Shown here in pieces: positions 27,383 to 36,608 of a stretch of DNA of 61,364 bases. Within the stretch, counting starts at the first letter, position 1. Every line of letters begins with the position of its first letter. The position numbers and the translations under genes are program-made. Under the pieces are notes generated by a model. The model had not been told where the DNA came from, searched no databases, and saw only the letters and a list, made by a program, of their open reading frames with translations. The stretch lies in assembly GCA_026990385.1 (NCBI GenBank), contig JALXDL010000061.1:1-61364 (forward strand), read 5' to 3'. The DNA is from DRKI01 sp011051875 (lineage in GTDB: Bacteria; Desulfobacterota; Desulfobulbia; Desulfobulbales; Desulfobulbaceae).

Positions 27383-28027
27383 ATGGAAACCGCTGAGATG
27401 CTGCAGGAGATCTACCAGCGGCTGTATGCCCGTTTCGGGCCCCAGCACTGGTGGCCGGGCGAGACCCCCTTCGAAATCATGGTCGGCGCGATCCTGACCC
27501 AGAACGCCAACTGGCGGAACGTGGAAAAGGCCATCGCCAACCTGCGGGACGCGGGTCTGCTGAGCCTGGAGAAGATGAGCGCGCTGCCCAGGGACCTGCT
27601 GGCCGAATACATCCGGCCCTCGGGCTATTATAATATCAAGGCCGGCCGCCTGCGGAACCTGCTCGATCACATCTGCGAGGTCCACGGCGGTGACCTGGCC
27701 GCATTCCTCGGTCAGGACGCGGCAAGCCTGCGCGAGGAACTTCTCTCCATCCGGGGCATCGGCCCCGAGACCGCAGACTCCATGATCCTGTATGGAGCGG
27801 AAAAGCCGGTCTTCGTGGTCGATGCCTACACCCACCGCATCCTGAGCCGGCACGACATCATCCCCGAGGACTGCAGCTACGACGAGATCCAGGAGCTCTT
27901 CACCGACAACCTGGAGGAGGACGTCCCCCTCTTCAACGAGTACCATGCCCTGTTGGTTCGTGCCGGCAAGGAGTACTGCCGCAAGTCCTCCCCCCGCTGC
28001 GACCGCTGCCCCCTGCAGGGACTCTGA
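27383..28027 (+). CDS. Endonuclease III-like HhH-GPD DNA glycosylase
   Basis: A 214-residue HhH-GPD superfamily protein. The helix-hairpin-helix is LLSIRGIGPETADSMILY (about residues 130-147) and the catalytic Asp lies in VFVVDAYTHRILSRHDI. The Lys used by bifunctional endonuclease III at the end of the hairpin is replaced by Glu (GIGPETA), so a monofunctional glycosylase, as in MagIII-like proteins, is likely. The C-terminal cluster motif is C-x6-C-x2-C (CRKSSPRCDRC), but the fourth cysteine is missing: the TGA stop stands exactly five residues after the third. GGGAGG precedes the ATG. It follows pfkA by 36 bases. The lesion it recognises is unknown. Confidence 0.85.
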   Translation: METAEMLQEIYQRLYARFGPQHWWPGETPFEIMVGAILTQNANWRNVEKAIANLRDAGLLSLEKMSALPRDLLAEYIRPSGYYNIKAGRLRNLLDHICEVHGGDLAAFLGQDAASLREELLSIRGIGPETADSMILYGAEKPVFVVDAYTHRILSRHDIIPEDCSYDEIQELFTDNLEEDVPLFNEYHALLVRAGKEYCRKSSPRCDRCPLQGL

Positions 28028-28103
28028 TATCCGCCCGGGCCACCCGACACCGGCGGCTTCTGCCCCGGCACGGCCGGGGTCCCGGGTCTTGTCCTGTTTT
28101 CTC

Positions 28104-28880
28104 TCAGCCGTTTTCCCTCTCTTTCCTTTTCACCGGCACCTGTTCGCTGTGCCAGAGAAACTTGCGGCAGATACCGCGGATCATGCTGGCCTCCTTCTTG
28201 CGAAGCCGGACCCTGCCCAGGAACTGGCGGATATTGCGCATCCAGTAGGTGCGGTTGGTGTCGTGAAGAAAGGTGACCCGGTCCAGGGCCTGCTCGATGT
28301 GCCGGTACATGCCCTCCAGGTCAAAGGAGTTGGCGTATTCGGCCTCGGGGATGGCATGGAACCTGGGTCGCTGCAGGGCCTGGTAAAACTCGTAGCCGTG
28401 GATGGCCACGGCCTGGGCCAGGTTGAGCGAGGAGAAATCGGCCGTGGGAATGGTGGAGGTGAACTGGCAGAAGTCGAGATCCTCGTTGGTGAGCCCGGTG
28501 TTTTCCGGTCCGAACATCAGGGCGATCCTGCAGCCGGCGGCCACTGTCGCCACCTCATCCATCACCTGGCGCGGTGCCTGCTCGCGGGGACGCTGCCTGC
28601 CCTGGCGTGCCGTGGTGCCGACCACGAAATGAAAAGGCGCCACGGCCTCGGCCGTGCTCCTGAATATCCTGAGCCCGTGGATCAGGTGGGCGGCCTTGTG
28701 GGTGGCCATCTTCAGCATCCGTTCCTGGTCAGGCTCCTGGTCCGAGACCACGATCAGGCGGGATATGCCGAAGTTACAGGCAATGCGGGCAGAGGCCCCG
28801 ATATTCTCGGGGTAGCGGGGGCCGACCAGGATGATGGCTGTTTCCTGTGGCTGCGCCGGCAGGGGAAGATCGTGTGGCAT
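28104..28880 (-). CDS. trmJ: TrmH/SpoU-family RNA 2'-O-methyltransferase, TrmJ-like
   Basis: A 258-residue SPOUT methyltransferase. The trefoil-knot motifs are visible: AIILVGPRYPENIGASARIACNFG (motif 1), ALMFGPENTGLTNEDLDFC (motif 2) and IPTADFSSLNLAQAVAIHGYEF (motif 3). The arrangement with PENIGASAR and GPExxGL is typical of TrmJ, which methylates the ribose at tRNA position 32; the C-terminal half (about 165-258) is a helical extension as in that family. It acts in the cytoplasm with S-adenosylmethionine. Exact target is inferred from family only. Confidence 0.88.
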   Translation of the reverse strand: MPHDLPLPAQPQETAIILVGPRYPENIGASARIACNFGISRLIVVSDQEPDQERMLKMATHKAAHLIHGLRIFRSTAEAVAPFHFVVGTTARQGRQRPREQAPRQVMDEVATVAAGCRIALMFGPENTGLTNEDLDFCQFTSTIPTADFSSLNLAQAVAIHGYEFYQALQRPRFHAIPEAEYANSFDLEGMYRHIEQALDRVTFLHDTNRTYWMRNIRQFLGRVRLRKKEASMIRGICRKFLWHSEQVPVKRKERENG

Positions 28881-28975
28881 GGGGACGTGTCAGAAAGGCA
28901 CACCGCACCCGGGCGGAACCGGCCCGGGTGAGGTGGCATGCCGCGGCTGGGAAATGACAGGGGCGCCGAAATGGT

Positions 28976-29491
28976 TCAGTTGCCGGTCGGTTCCTCGAGC
29001 TCCAGGGTCTTCTTGCGGGAGTCCTCACCGCTGCCGGTCGAGCTGCCGGCGGTGGTGGTCATGCGCTTGATAAAGGGGATGATGCCGGACTCGGCCTTGC
29101 GCATCTCCTCCTCGGCCTCCTTGAGGGTGATCTGCCAGGCAGGCGCGAAACCGGGCGATTTCTCGAACATGATCTCCACCGCCTTCTGGTAGATCTGCGC
29201 CTGCCGCAGTTCCTGGCGGCCCGGTTTCTGGTTCAGGACCTGGACCATGTTGCGCAGGTTGTCCCGCTCCTGCTTGATCTTGTCCAGGGCCGCCTTGCGG
29301 CGCTCGTTTTCCTCGGAGTCGATCTCGAGCTTGGTATGCAGGTGTTCGCGCAGCTTCTTGATATCCGCCGACAGCTGCCGCATCTTGAACAGGGCCCGGA
29401 TCCAGAGCACCAGGGCAACCAGGAGGCCGATGATCAGGCCGCGGAGAAAGGGATTGGACAGGATATTTGCTATCCAGCTTGTATCTTGCAT
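28976..29491 (-). CDS. Membrane-anchored coiled-coil protein of unknown function
   Basis: A 171-residue protein with one N-terminal transmembrane segment (about residues 15-34, FLRGLIIGLLVALVLWIRAL) followed by a charged coiled coil (about 36-100, heptads with many Glu/Lys/Arg), a short region with Trp and Pro (FAPAWQITLKEAEEEMRK) and a low-complexity Ser/Thr/Gly tail. I do not recognise a named family. Topology probably has the coiled coil in the cytoplasm. It lies between trmJ and the metal transporter genes on the same strand, with about 95 and 257 bases of space. No promoter is convincing. Confidence 0.7.
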   Translation of the reverse strand: MQDTSWIANILSNPFLRGLIIGLLVALVLWIRALFKMRQLSADIKKLREHLHTKLEIDSEENERRKAALDKIKQERDNLRNMVQVLNQKPGRQELRQAQIYQKAVEIMFEKSPGFAPAWQITLKEAEEEMRKAESGIIPFIKRMTTTAGSSTGSGEDSRKKTLELEEPTGN

Positions 29492-29748
29492 GGGACACCT
29501 CTACAGGTATGCTGGCCCTGCCGGTCTTGTCGGGCCGGGCGGTACCAACGGAAAGAATATTGGATGGTACGTTGGCGGGAGGGGCGGCTCGGCCGCATTC
29601 CCGACGACAGATGCAGTGTTTCTTGCCGGCAGCAGGATGGCGGTTCCCACCCATGCCCGCGCAGCGGGTACAACCAGCGGAAAAAATGGGCAGCGCCCTG
29701 CGGTGGACCACATCACCAGGCGCTTTGTGCTGGCAAGTTGCCCATTAT

Positions 29749-30648
29749 TTATTTGATATTCCCGGGTTCGTCAAGGGAAACTAATGGCCTCTCCAGTCGG
29801 GAGTCATGGTATATACTTCGTATTTTCGAGTAGATACCAACAAGTGCATAAAGGGCCGCCGCCAGGAGTATGATGGTGGGGCCCGCCGGCAGGTCGGGGT
29901 GGTAGCTGAGCACCAGGCCGCCATTGGTGGCGAGGAGGCAGAAGAAGGTGCTGGCCAGCATCATGGCCGGCAGCCTGGTGGTGAGGCGGCCGGCCGCGGC
30001 AGCGGGCAGGGCCAGCAGGGCGACCACCAGGATGATGCCCACCACCTGGACCAGCAGGACCACGGTCAGGGCCACCAGGCAGAGAAAGATGGTGTTGCAG
30101 CGGTCCACGGCAATGCCGGAGATGCGGGCGAATTCCGGGTCAAAGCTGATGGCCAGCAGCCGGTTGTAGAACAGGCCAACCAGCAGGAGCAGGGTCAGGT
30201 CCAGTATGCCGATCAGGAGCAGGTCGTGGCCGGAGACCATGAGGATATCGCCGAAGAGATAGCTCATCAGGTCCTCGTTGTAGCCGCTGGTCCTGCTGAT
30301 GAACAGGATGCCGATTCCCATGCCCACGGACCAGACCGCGCTGAGCACGGTGTCCTGGCGCAGGGAGGAGTGTTCCTGCAGAAAGGAGATGATCAGGGCC
30401 GCGACCAGGGCGGCGATGGTGGCGCCGAAGAGCGGGGTCAGGAAGGGAAGACCGTACTGCTGCTGCAGGTAGCGGGCCGCGCCCATGCCGCCCAGGGTGC
30501 AGTGGGCAATGGCGCCGGCGATGTAGGTGATGCGGCGGACCGTGACATAGGAGCCGATGATGCCGCAGGCCACCGAGGCCATGATACCGGCCAGCAGGGC
30601 GTACTGCAGGAAGCGGAACTGGTGGAGATCGGTCAGGAATTCAAGCAC
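29749..30648 (-). CDS. znuB: Zinc/manganese ABC transporter permease, ZnuB-like
   Basis: A 299-residue inner-membrane permease of the ABC-3 family with about eight or nine hydrophobic segments. Typical blocks are IASVACGIIGSYVTVRR-like sequence near the N-terminus, AGAIAHCTLGGMGAARYL, and SYVSxxxGYNEDLMSYLFGDIL-like sequence in the middle, ending with LLALPAAAAGRL. It would move Zn2+ or Mn2+ inward with an ATPase partner. The GTG start overlaps the end of the ATPase gene by 16 bases. The periplasmic binding-protein gene is not adjacent, so the substrate cannot be fixed. Confidence 0.87.
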   Translation of the reverse strand: MLEFLTDLHQFRFLQYALLAGIMASVACGIIGSYVTVRRITYIAGAIAHCTLGGMGAARYLQQQYGLPFLTPLFGATIAALVAALIISFLQEHSSLRQDTVLSAVWSVGMGIGILFISRTSGYNEDLMSYLFGDILMVSGHDLLLIGILDLTLLLLVGLFYNRLLAISFDPEFARISGIAVDRCNTIFLCLVALTVVLLVQVVGIILVVALLALPAAAAGRLTTRLPAMMLASTFFCLLATNGGLVLSYHPDLPAGPTIILLAAALYALVGIYSKIRSIYHDSRLERPLVSLDEPGNIK

Positions 30649-31427
30649 GTGTGCCCCTCGCGGCTGCAGCGGTGGTCGTGACGGATGAGCGACATGTCCT
30701 CGCCATAGAGTTCGGTGATGTTGCGGCCGTCCAGGGCGCTGGTCGGGTGGATCCGCACCCTGCGGTTGACGCAGACCACGCTGGTGATGTACTGGTGCAC
30801 GAAGCCGATGTCGTGGGACACCACCAGGATGGTCATCTTCCGGTTCAGGCGGGCCAGGATCTGGTAGAGCTTTTCACCGGCCGAGGTGTCCACGTTGGCG
30901 GTGGGCTCGTCAAAGAGGAGCATCTTCGGTTCCGCGGCCAGGGCCCTGGCGATGAGGACCCGCTGCCGCTGGCCCCCGGAGAGACCGGCAAAGTGGCGGT
31001 CCCGGTGGTCCAGCAGCTCCACCGTGGCCAGGGCCTTTTCGGCCGCGCGCAGGTGGCGGCGGCGAAACGGTCCCAGGCCGGCGCGTCCGGCCAGGCTCAT
31101 GAGGACCACGTCCAGGACCGAGACCGGAAAGTACCGGTCGAACTGCATGTGCTGGGGCACGTAACCGAGCATGGAGGCCGCCTTTGCCGGCGGCCGGCCG
31201 AAGACCCGGATCCGGCCCCTGGTCGGCTGCAGGAGACCCAGGATCAGGCGCAGCAGGGTGGTCTTGCCGCCGCCGTTGGGGCCGATGATGCCGATGAACT
31301 CGCGTTCCTCGATCTTCAGGTCCACATCCTCGAGAACAACCGCCGTGTCATAGGCAAAGGAGACATGTTCCATGTCGATGACGACCCTGTGTTCTTCGGC
31401 GGCACCGGAAGCGGATTGCTCAGGCAT
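30633..31427 (-). CDS. znuC: Zinc/manganese ABC transporter ATP-binding protein, ZnuC-like
   Basis: The product (264 residues from ATG 31427) is an ABC ATPase: Walker A GPNGGGKTTLLRLIL, Q-loop VPQHMQFDRYFP, signature LSGGQRQRVLIARALA, Walker B MLLFDEPTANVD and the H-loop VSHDIGFV. Sequence around YFPVSVLDVVLMSL matches metal-type (ZnuC/MntA) ATPases. ATG 31427 is chosen because AAGGA lies just upstream; the frame is open to a GTG at 31478 that falls in a repeat. It is co-transcribed and overlaps with the permease gene. Confidence 0.88.
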   Translation of the reverse strand: MPEQSASGAAEEHRVVIDMEHVSFAYDTAVVLEDVDLKIEEREFIGIIGPNGGGKTTLLRLILGLLQPTRGRIRVFGRPPAKAASMLGYVPQHMQFDRYFPVSVLDVVLMSLAGRAGLGPFRRRHLRAAEKALATVELLDHRDRHFAGLSGGQRQRVLIARALAAEPKMLLFDEPTANVDTSAGEKLYQILARLNRKMTILVVSHDIGFVHQYITSVVCVNRRVRIHPTSALDGRNITELYGEDMSLIRHDHRCSREGHTCLNS

Positions 31428-31470
31428 GGGATCCTTGGCCGGTTCTGTCCGGCCGGGCTGTGGTTTTGCA

Positions 31471-31500
31471 GTTGTCACAGGCCCCCCGCCCCTGCACGGT
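31471..31500 (-). repeat. ACCGTGCAG dispersed repeat, copy at 31.5 kb
   Basis: Read on the minus strand, this 30-mer begins ACCGTGCAGGGGCGGGG and ends CTGTGACAAC. It matches the 59916-59945 copy (plus strand) in 27 of 30 positions; only the three bases between the blocks differ. It lies between rnr and znuC. A partial match (GCCTGTGACAACTG) occurs near 46.12 kb. Confidence 0.55.
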
Positions 31501-31534
31501 CGCGGATGGGGTGCTGGGGAACGGTCAGGTTTTG

Positions 31535-33760
31535 TCAGTGACGGCGGCGGGCTGCCGCGGAAGTATCAACCAGGGAAAAGGTAATTCGTTTGCTCCGCAT
31601 GTCAACGTGATCGAGCCTGACCCGCACCTGGCCGCCCAGCTGGTAGATCCTGTTGGTCCGCTCGCCGATCAGGCGGTGGGCGTTGGAGTCGAAGAGATAG
31701 TAGTCGTCTTTCATGGTTCGGATCGGGATGGCGCCGCTGATAAAATATTCGAACAGCTCAACGAAGAGACCGAACGAGGTCACTCCGGAGATGATGGCAT
31801 CGAACTCCTCGTCGATACGGTCGAGCAGGAAGAGGGCCGACAGCCGGGCCTGGACGTTTCGTTCCGCGTCAATGGCGATCCGCTCCCGCCTGGAGAGGTG
31901 GACCCCGGCCTCGGCCAGGGTGGTGTCCGGAGGCAGGACCGGATGGGGGCTGCCCGCACCCGACTGCCGGAGCAGGAGATTGTGCAAAACCCGGTGCGCC
32001 ACCAGGTCGGGATAACGCCGGATGGGTGAGGTGAAGTGGAGGTAGTGGCTGGCGGCCAGGCCGAAATGGCCCACGTTTTCCGGCGCATACCGTGCCTGCT
32101 GCATGGTGCGCAGGAGCAGGTTGTTGACCACGTATTCGGCCGGTGTCCCGCGGGCCTCGTCCAGGACGCGGGCGAACCAGGCCGGGGTGATCTCGGTGGG
32201 CGGGAGCTGGAGCCCCAGGGCCTTGGCCGCATCGGTAAACGCGTCCACCTTGAGGGGATCCGGGTATTCGTGGATCCGGTAGAGCACCGGCTCGCCGGCC
32301 TCTTCCAGGGTCTCTGCCACGGCCTCGTTGGCCGCCAGCATGAACTCCTCGATCATCTGGTGGGCCTCGTTGCGTGCGGCCCGGCCAATGGAGGCGATCC
32401 GGTCACCGTCCAGGGTGATAAAGGCCTCGGGAATGGTGAACCCCAGGCTGCCGCGCCGCATGCGTCGTCTGTGCAGGAGTTCGGCCAGCCTGCGCGCCGC
32501 GCGCAGCATGGGCAGCAGCCGGGCATGCCGACGGAGCTCCTCCCTTTCCTCCAGGTAGACGGTCCTGTGCACCGTGTTGTAGGTGAAGCGCTGGTGGCTT
32601 TTGATCATGCTTCTCGTGTAGCGCTGACCGATACGGCGTCCCTTGGCGTCGAACTCGAGGATGGCGGAAAACGCGGGACGGTCCTGGTCCGGCACCAGGC
32701 TGCAGAGATCGTTGGAGAGCCGTTCCGGCAGCATGGGCAGGACCAGGTCGGGCAGGTAGACCGAGGTGCCGCGTCCGTAGGCCTCCCGGTCGATGGCCGA
32801 ACCCGGCCGGACGTAGTGGCTGACGTCGGCGATGGAGACGTAGAGGCGAAAGCCGCCCCTGGCAGTAGGTTCCACGCAGATGGCATCGTCAAAGTCACGC
32901 GCGGTCTCGCCGTCGATGGTGACATGGAGCACCTCCCGCAGGTCGGCACGGTCGCCCCTGCACTCGACCAGGGGCTCCAGCCGGGCCACCTCCTTTTCCA
33001 CCTGGTCCGGAAAATCCCGCCGCAGGTTGAACTGCTCGATGGCCATCCGGATCTGGACATGGACACTGTAGGGATCGCCCAGGATCTCGATGATCCGGCC
33101 TTCGGGGCCCTGCCGCTCCGTGCCGTAGTCTGTTATCTCCACCAGCACCGCCACTCCGTCCGGAGCGTTCATGGTGTGGTTGCGGCGGATACGGACGGTA
33201 TAGGGGAGGCGGTCGTTGTCCGGGGTGACAAAGCCGTTTTTGCCGCCCCGGGTGTAGATGCCGCAGAGCCTGCTGATCGCCCGGTTGAGCACCTTGACCA
33301 CCCGGCCTTCGCGGCGGCCGCGCGATCTGCCCGTAACCCGGACCAGGACCCCGTCACCCTGGCTGGCGGTGCCCAGGTTGTGGGGGGCGATGAAGATGTC
33401 CTTGCCCGTAGCTTCGGGATCAGTGGGGATGGCAAAGCCGAAGCCCCTGGCGGTCAGGTCGAGGGTGGCCTCCAGTTCATCTGCCGCACCCAGGGCCTGA
33501 AAGCGGTTCTTGCGCTCCCTGACCTTGCCGGAGCGAACCAGGTCGTCAAGCAGTTCCCTGACCTGGCCCCTGGCGGTGTGGGGCAGGCCCATGCCCCTGG
33601 CAATGGCGGAGAGGGACAGGGGACGTTCCTGGTGGCCGAGAAAGTCCAGGACCTGGGTTGCCGGCGGCTGCGAGGACCTGGTATGCCTGGCCCAGGAATG
33701 ATAGCGGTCGGTCTTGGTTTTCTTGCCGACCCTTCGTCGATGTTTTGCTTTTATTGTCAT
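31535..33760 (-). CDS. rnr: Ribonuclease R (RNB-family 3'-5' exoribonuclease)
   Basis: A 741-residue RNase II/R family exoribonuclease. After a basic N-terminus and a winged-helix region (about 40-95) come cold-shock-like RNA-binding folds, the RNB catalytic domain with ARDFDDAICVEPTARG (metal-binding Asp residues), the YVRPGSAIDREAYGRGTSVYLPD and VLPMLPERLSNDLCSL blocks, HLHFTSPIRRYPDLVAHR-type sequence, and a C-terminal S1 domain (about 650-735). The Lys-rich tail of E. coli RNase R is much reduced. It degrades structured RNA and helps in rRNA quality control and tmRNA pathways. Confidence 0.95.
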   Translation of the reverse strand: MTIKAKHRRRVGKKTKTDRYHSWARHTRSSQPPATQVLDFLGHQERPLSLSAIARGMGLPHTARGQVRELLDDLVRSGKVRERKNRFQALGAADELEATLDLTARGFGFAIPTDPEATGKDIFIAPHNLGTASQGDGVLVRVTGRSRGRREGRVVKVLNRAISRLCGIYTRGGKNGFVTPDNDRLPYTVRIRRNHTMNAPDGVAVLVEITDYGTERQGPEGRIIEILGDPYSVHVQIRMAIEQFNLRRDFPDQVEKEVARLEPLVECRGDRADLREVLHVTIDGETARDFDDAICVEPTARGGFRLYVSIADVSHYVRPGSAIDREAYGRGTSVYLPDLVLPMLPERLSNDLCSLVPDQDRPAFSAILEFDAKGRRIGQRYTRSMIKSHQRFTYNTVHRTVYLEEREELRRHARLLPMLRAARRLAELLHRRRMRRGSLGFTIPEAFITLDGDRIASIGRAARNEAHQMIEEFMLAANEAVAETLEEAGEPVLYRIHEYPDPLKVDAFTDAAKALGLQLPPTEITPAWFARVLDEARGTPAEYVVNNLLLRTMQQARYAPENVGHFGLAASHYLHFTSPIRRYPDLVAHRVLHNLLLRQSGAGSPHPVLPPDTTLAEAGVHLSRRERIAIDAERNVQARLSALFLLDRIDEEFDAIISGVTSFGLFVELFEYFISGAIPIRTMKDDYYLFDSNAHRLIGERTNRIYQLGGQVRVRLDHVDMRSKRITFSLVDTSAAARRRH

Positions 33761-34346
33761 GTGGATATTGATTTCTTGGTCATGAGAGTTATTGTTATAT
33801 GTTGGCGGGGCCGGAAAGGATCCAGCGTACTGTTGTCCCGGCCGGCCCGGGAGGAAACCGTGCCGGTATCCTTTGCTGGCACTGGGAAAGGGTGGCGGCA
33901 GGCGGTCACCGGGCCCTGCCCGCGATTACGCCTGTCCCGGTGCTGGAGCCGGGCAGATGGTCACGCACCTGCCGTGCCTGTGTCTTCTCTTGCAGGTGTG
34001 CGGCCAGGAAAAAACACCTGCCAGCAATGGCCGGGCCGGATGACGGAAATCGTGTGCCTGGATGACGTGACCTGTACGGAGTTGAGGGCGGGCGGTCTTC
34101 CGAAGACGGGACCTGCGCTGAGGTGGCGCGATTTTACTTTGTTCCGGATGGGGGATCTGCTACAGTGCGGATCGGTGTTTCCTTTCCCGATACATACTCG
34201 GACCTATTATACACTATCTGACAGCTAAAGAAAGAAAAACCTGGCGCTGGCGCGGCAGAAGGCGGTGATCGCACGGGTGGTATCCGCAACCGGCCGGGAA
34301 AGGACCCCGGCCGGGAGACGGAACATGGAGAAGAGACCGAAAGTTC
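33761..34346. other. Intergenic region between divergent rnr and the spoT homologue
   Basis: About 590 bases with no convincing gene; short GC-type open frames lack ribosome sites and family likeness. A GGCCGGCC-type palindrome lies near 33838-33852. On the minus strand a perfect TATAAT occurs near 34204-34209 and on the plus strand TATTATAC overlaps it, so promoters for either side may lie there, but no good -35 box is seen. Confidence 0.4.
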
Positions 34347-36452
34347 ATGCAGTATCGTAAATTTGACCGTGAAGCCTATGAAAAGGTGATGCAGGGGTTC
34401 ATCGGTAACGGCCCGGAGACCCGGGTCTTCTGGGATGCCCTGGATTTCGCCTTTGAGGCGCACGGTGACCAGTGGCGCCGTTCCGGCGATCCTTATATCA
34501 TGCATCCCTGCAGCGTGGCCCGCATCCTCGCCGAGGAGCTCGATATCCAGAATGCCGAGATCCTGGCCGCGGCCCTGCTCCACGATACGGTGGAGGACGT
34601 GGAGGAGGTGACCGCGGAGGTCATCCGCAGGAGGTTTGGTCACAATGTCGAGGCCATTGTCGAGGGCTGCACCAAGGTCACCCACTATACCGGCGACAAG
34701 CAGACCTTCAAGAAGCTGGTGCACCGCAAGATCTTCAGCGGCGCCGCGGCCAACCCCGAGGTCATGGTGGTCAAGCTGGCCGACCGTCTCCACAACCTGC
34801 GCACCCTCTCCTCCATGCCGCGCCACAAACGGCAGAAGATTGCCGACGAGACTCTGGATATCTATGCGCCGCTCGCCACCATCCTCGGCCTGTTCGCCAT
34901 CAAGCGCGAGCTCTACAACCTGGCCCTGGCCTACAAGTTTCCCCGCCAGGGCAACAGGCTGCAGCTCCATCTCAACAGGCTCCGCCAGGATCCCGGCGTC
35001 CGGAGGATCGTCGAACATGTGCAGGAGATCCTGGACAAGGACAATATCAGGGCCACGGCCACCCTGCGGACCAAGGGGCTGTGGGGGTATTATGATGTCA
35101 AGAACCGGATCCTGATCAAGGAGATCGAGTCTCCGCAGGAGATCCTCATCACCGCTGCCACGCGGGCCGACTGCTACCAGGCCCTGGGCACGATCAACCA
35201 GGCCTACCCACCCATTCCCCGGACCATCCGGGATTTCATCGCCAATCCCAAGCCCACCGGCTACCAGGGGTTGCATGCGCGGGCCAATATCAGCGGCCGC
35301 AAGTACCTGTTCAAGATCCGGACCGAGGAGATGTCGCGGCGCGCCCAGCGCGGCCTGGTAAGGGACTGGACCGCCACCGGCAAGAACAGGAGCCGTTTCG
35401 TCAAGGAGATCCAGGAGATGTTTGATATCCTGGGCAGCGACGAGTCGGTCTCCTACCGCGACATGATCGCCGCCGGTGGCCGCAAGGAGATCTATACCTA
35501 CACGCCTCAGGGCGACCTGATCTGCCTGCCGGTCAACTCCCTGGTCCTGGATTTCGCCTTCCGGGTCCATACCGATGTCGGGCATGGCTGCGTGGCCGCC
35601 ATCGTGGGACGGCAGCGGGTGGAACCGGATCACGTGCTGAAAGACGGCGACGTGGTCAAGATCATCAAGCAGGACACGCCGGTCAAGTTCGACCAGGCCA
35701 TCCAGGCCCTCTGCCAGACACCCAGGGCCCGCTCCGAGCTGGCCAAGGCCTTCCGCAGCCGGCGGCAGGAGGTCTCCCGCATGGTGGGCCGATCGGTGCT
35801 CCACCAGGAACTGCGCCGCTACGGCCTGCCGGTGGAAGTCCTGGAGAAAAGGGGAATGACCGATATCCTGGCCTATTTCGGCATCGATTCCATGGAGGAA
35901 CTCCATCTGCAGGTGGGCGAGGGAAGGGTGCGCCTGCGGGAACTGATCTACGAGATCCGCAGCGGCCTCTACGTGGGCCGGGAAACCCTGCAGCTTCCCA
36001 CCGGTGTCTTCAACAGGATCGAGCTGTCCACCGTGGACCCGGTGGTGGTCAAGTCATCGGCCTGCTGCAAGCCCAAGCCGCTGAACCGTGGGGTCATCGG
36101 CCTGCTCAGCGAGCGCGGCCTTTCCCTGCATCGCATGGACTGTTCCCGCCTGCAGAAGCTCAAGTTCCAGCGCGAGGACGCCGTCGAGGTGCGTTGGAAG
36201 CTGCGCGAGACCAGGGTGCTCAAGCCGCAGAAGATCGTGGTCATGGCCGCCTCCCGTCATCGGCTTTTCATGCTCCTGTCCGTGGCCCCGGAGGAGATGA
36301 AGGTGGGCGAGATCATCGTGCTCTCCGGCCGCCCGGTCTCCGAACCCGCCTGGGAGATCAATTTCACTGTGGCCGATCTCTACGGCCTCAGGAAGATTCT
36401 CAAGCATTTCGATCGTTCCTCTCTCTCCTACGAGTTTGACCTGGAACAGTGA
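34347..36452 (+). CDS. spoT: Long RelA/SpoT homologue with intact hydrolase and degenerate synthetase
   Basis: A 701-residue RSH protein with HD hydrolase, synthetase-like region, TGS domain (IYTYTPQGDLICLPVNS), a Cys-Cys zinc-finger-like block (SSACCKPKP ... MDCSRL) and a C-terminal ACT domain. The hydrolase residues are kept: YIMHP, HDTVEDV (His79, Asp80, Glu83, Asp84) and KLADRLHNLRTL. In the synthetase-like region the expected basic R-x-K-x-x-x-S-x-Y, the Mg-binding Asp and the Glu of EVQIRT are not seen; the aligned parts read LRTKGLWGYYDVKN, ILITAATRADCYQALG and LFKIRTEEM. It therefore probably degrades (p)ppGpp and does not make it; this is by-eye inference. The promoter is unclear; GGAGAAG lies about 17 bases upstream. 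Confidence 0.9.
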   Translation: MQYRKFDREAYEKVMQGFIGNGPETRVFWDALDFAFEAHGDQWRRSGDPYIMHPCSVARILAEELDIQNAEILAAALLHDTVEDVEEVTAEVIRRRFGHNVEAIVEGCTKVTHYTGDKQTFKKLVHRKIFSGAAANPEVMVVKLADRLHNLRTLSSMPRHKRQKIADETLDIYAPLATILGLFAIKRELYNLALAYKFPRQGNRLQLHLNRLRQDPGVRRIVEHVQEILDKDNIRATATLRTKGLWGYYDVKNRILIKEIESPQEILITAATRADCYQALGTINQAYPPIPRTIRDFIANPKPTGYQGLHARANISGRKYLFKIRTEEMSRRAQRGLVRDWTATGKNRSRFVKEIQEMFDILGSDESVSYRDMIAAGGRKEIYTYTPQGDLICLPVNSLVLDFAFRVHTDVGHGCVAAIVGRQRVEPDHVLKDGDVVKIIKQDTPVKFDQAIQALCQTPRARSELAKAFRSRRQEVSRMVGRSVLHQELRRYGLPVEVLEKRGMTDILAYFGIDSMEELHLQVGEGRVRLRELIYEIRSGLYVGRETLQLPTGVFNRIELSTVDPVVVKSSACCKPKPLNRGVIGLLSERGLSLHRMDCSRLQKLKFQREDAVEVRWKLRETRVLKPQKIVVMAASRHRLFMLLSVAPEEMKVGEIIVLSGRPVSEPAWEINFTVADLYGLRKILKHFDRSSLSYEFDLEQ

Positions 36453-36608
36453 TTCCGGGCGGCCGGGAGGCCGTGCCCGCTGCTCTCCTGCCGGCCTGCG
36501 GTCGGCGCTCCCTGTTCTCTGCCATTATGTATTCCCCTGGCCCCGGCACGGGGCGCCACTGTGACGCTATCCCTGATACCAAAAAAGATCATGGCCTGAA
36601 TTTTTTTC

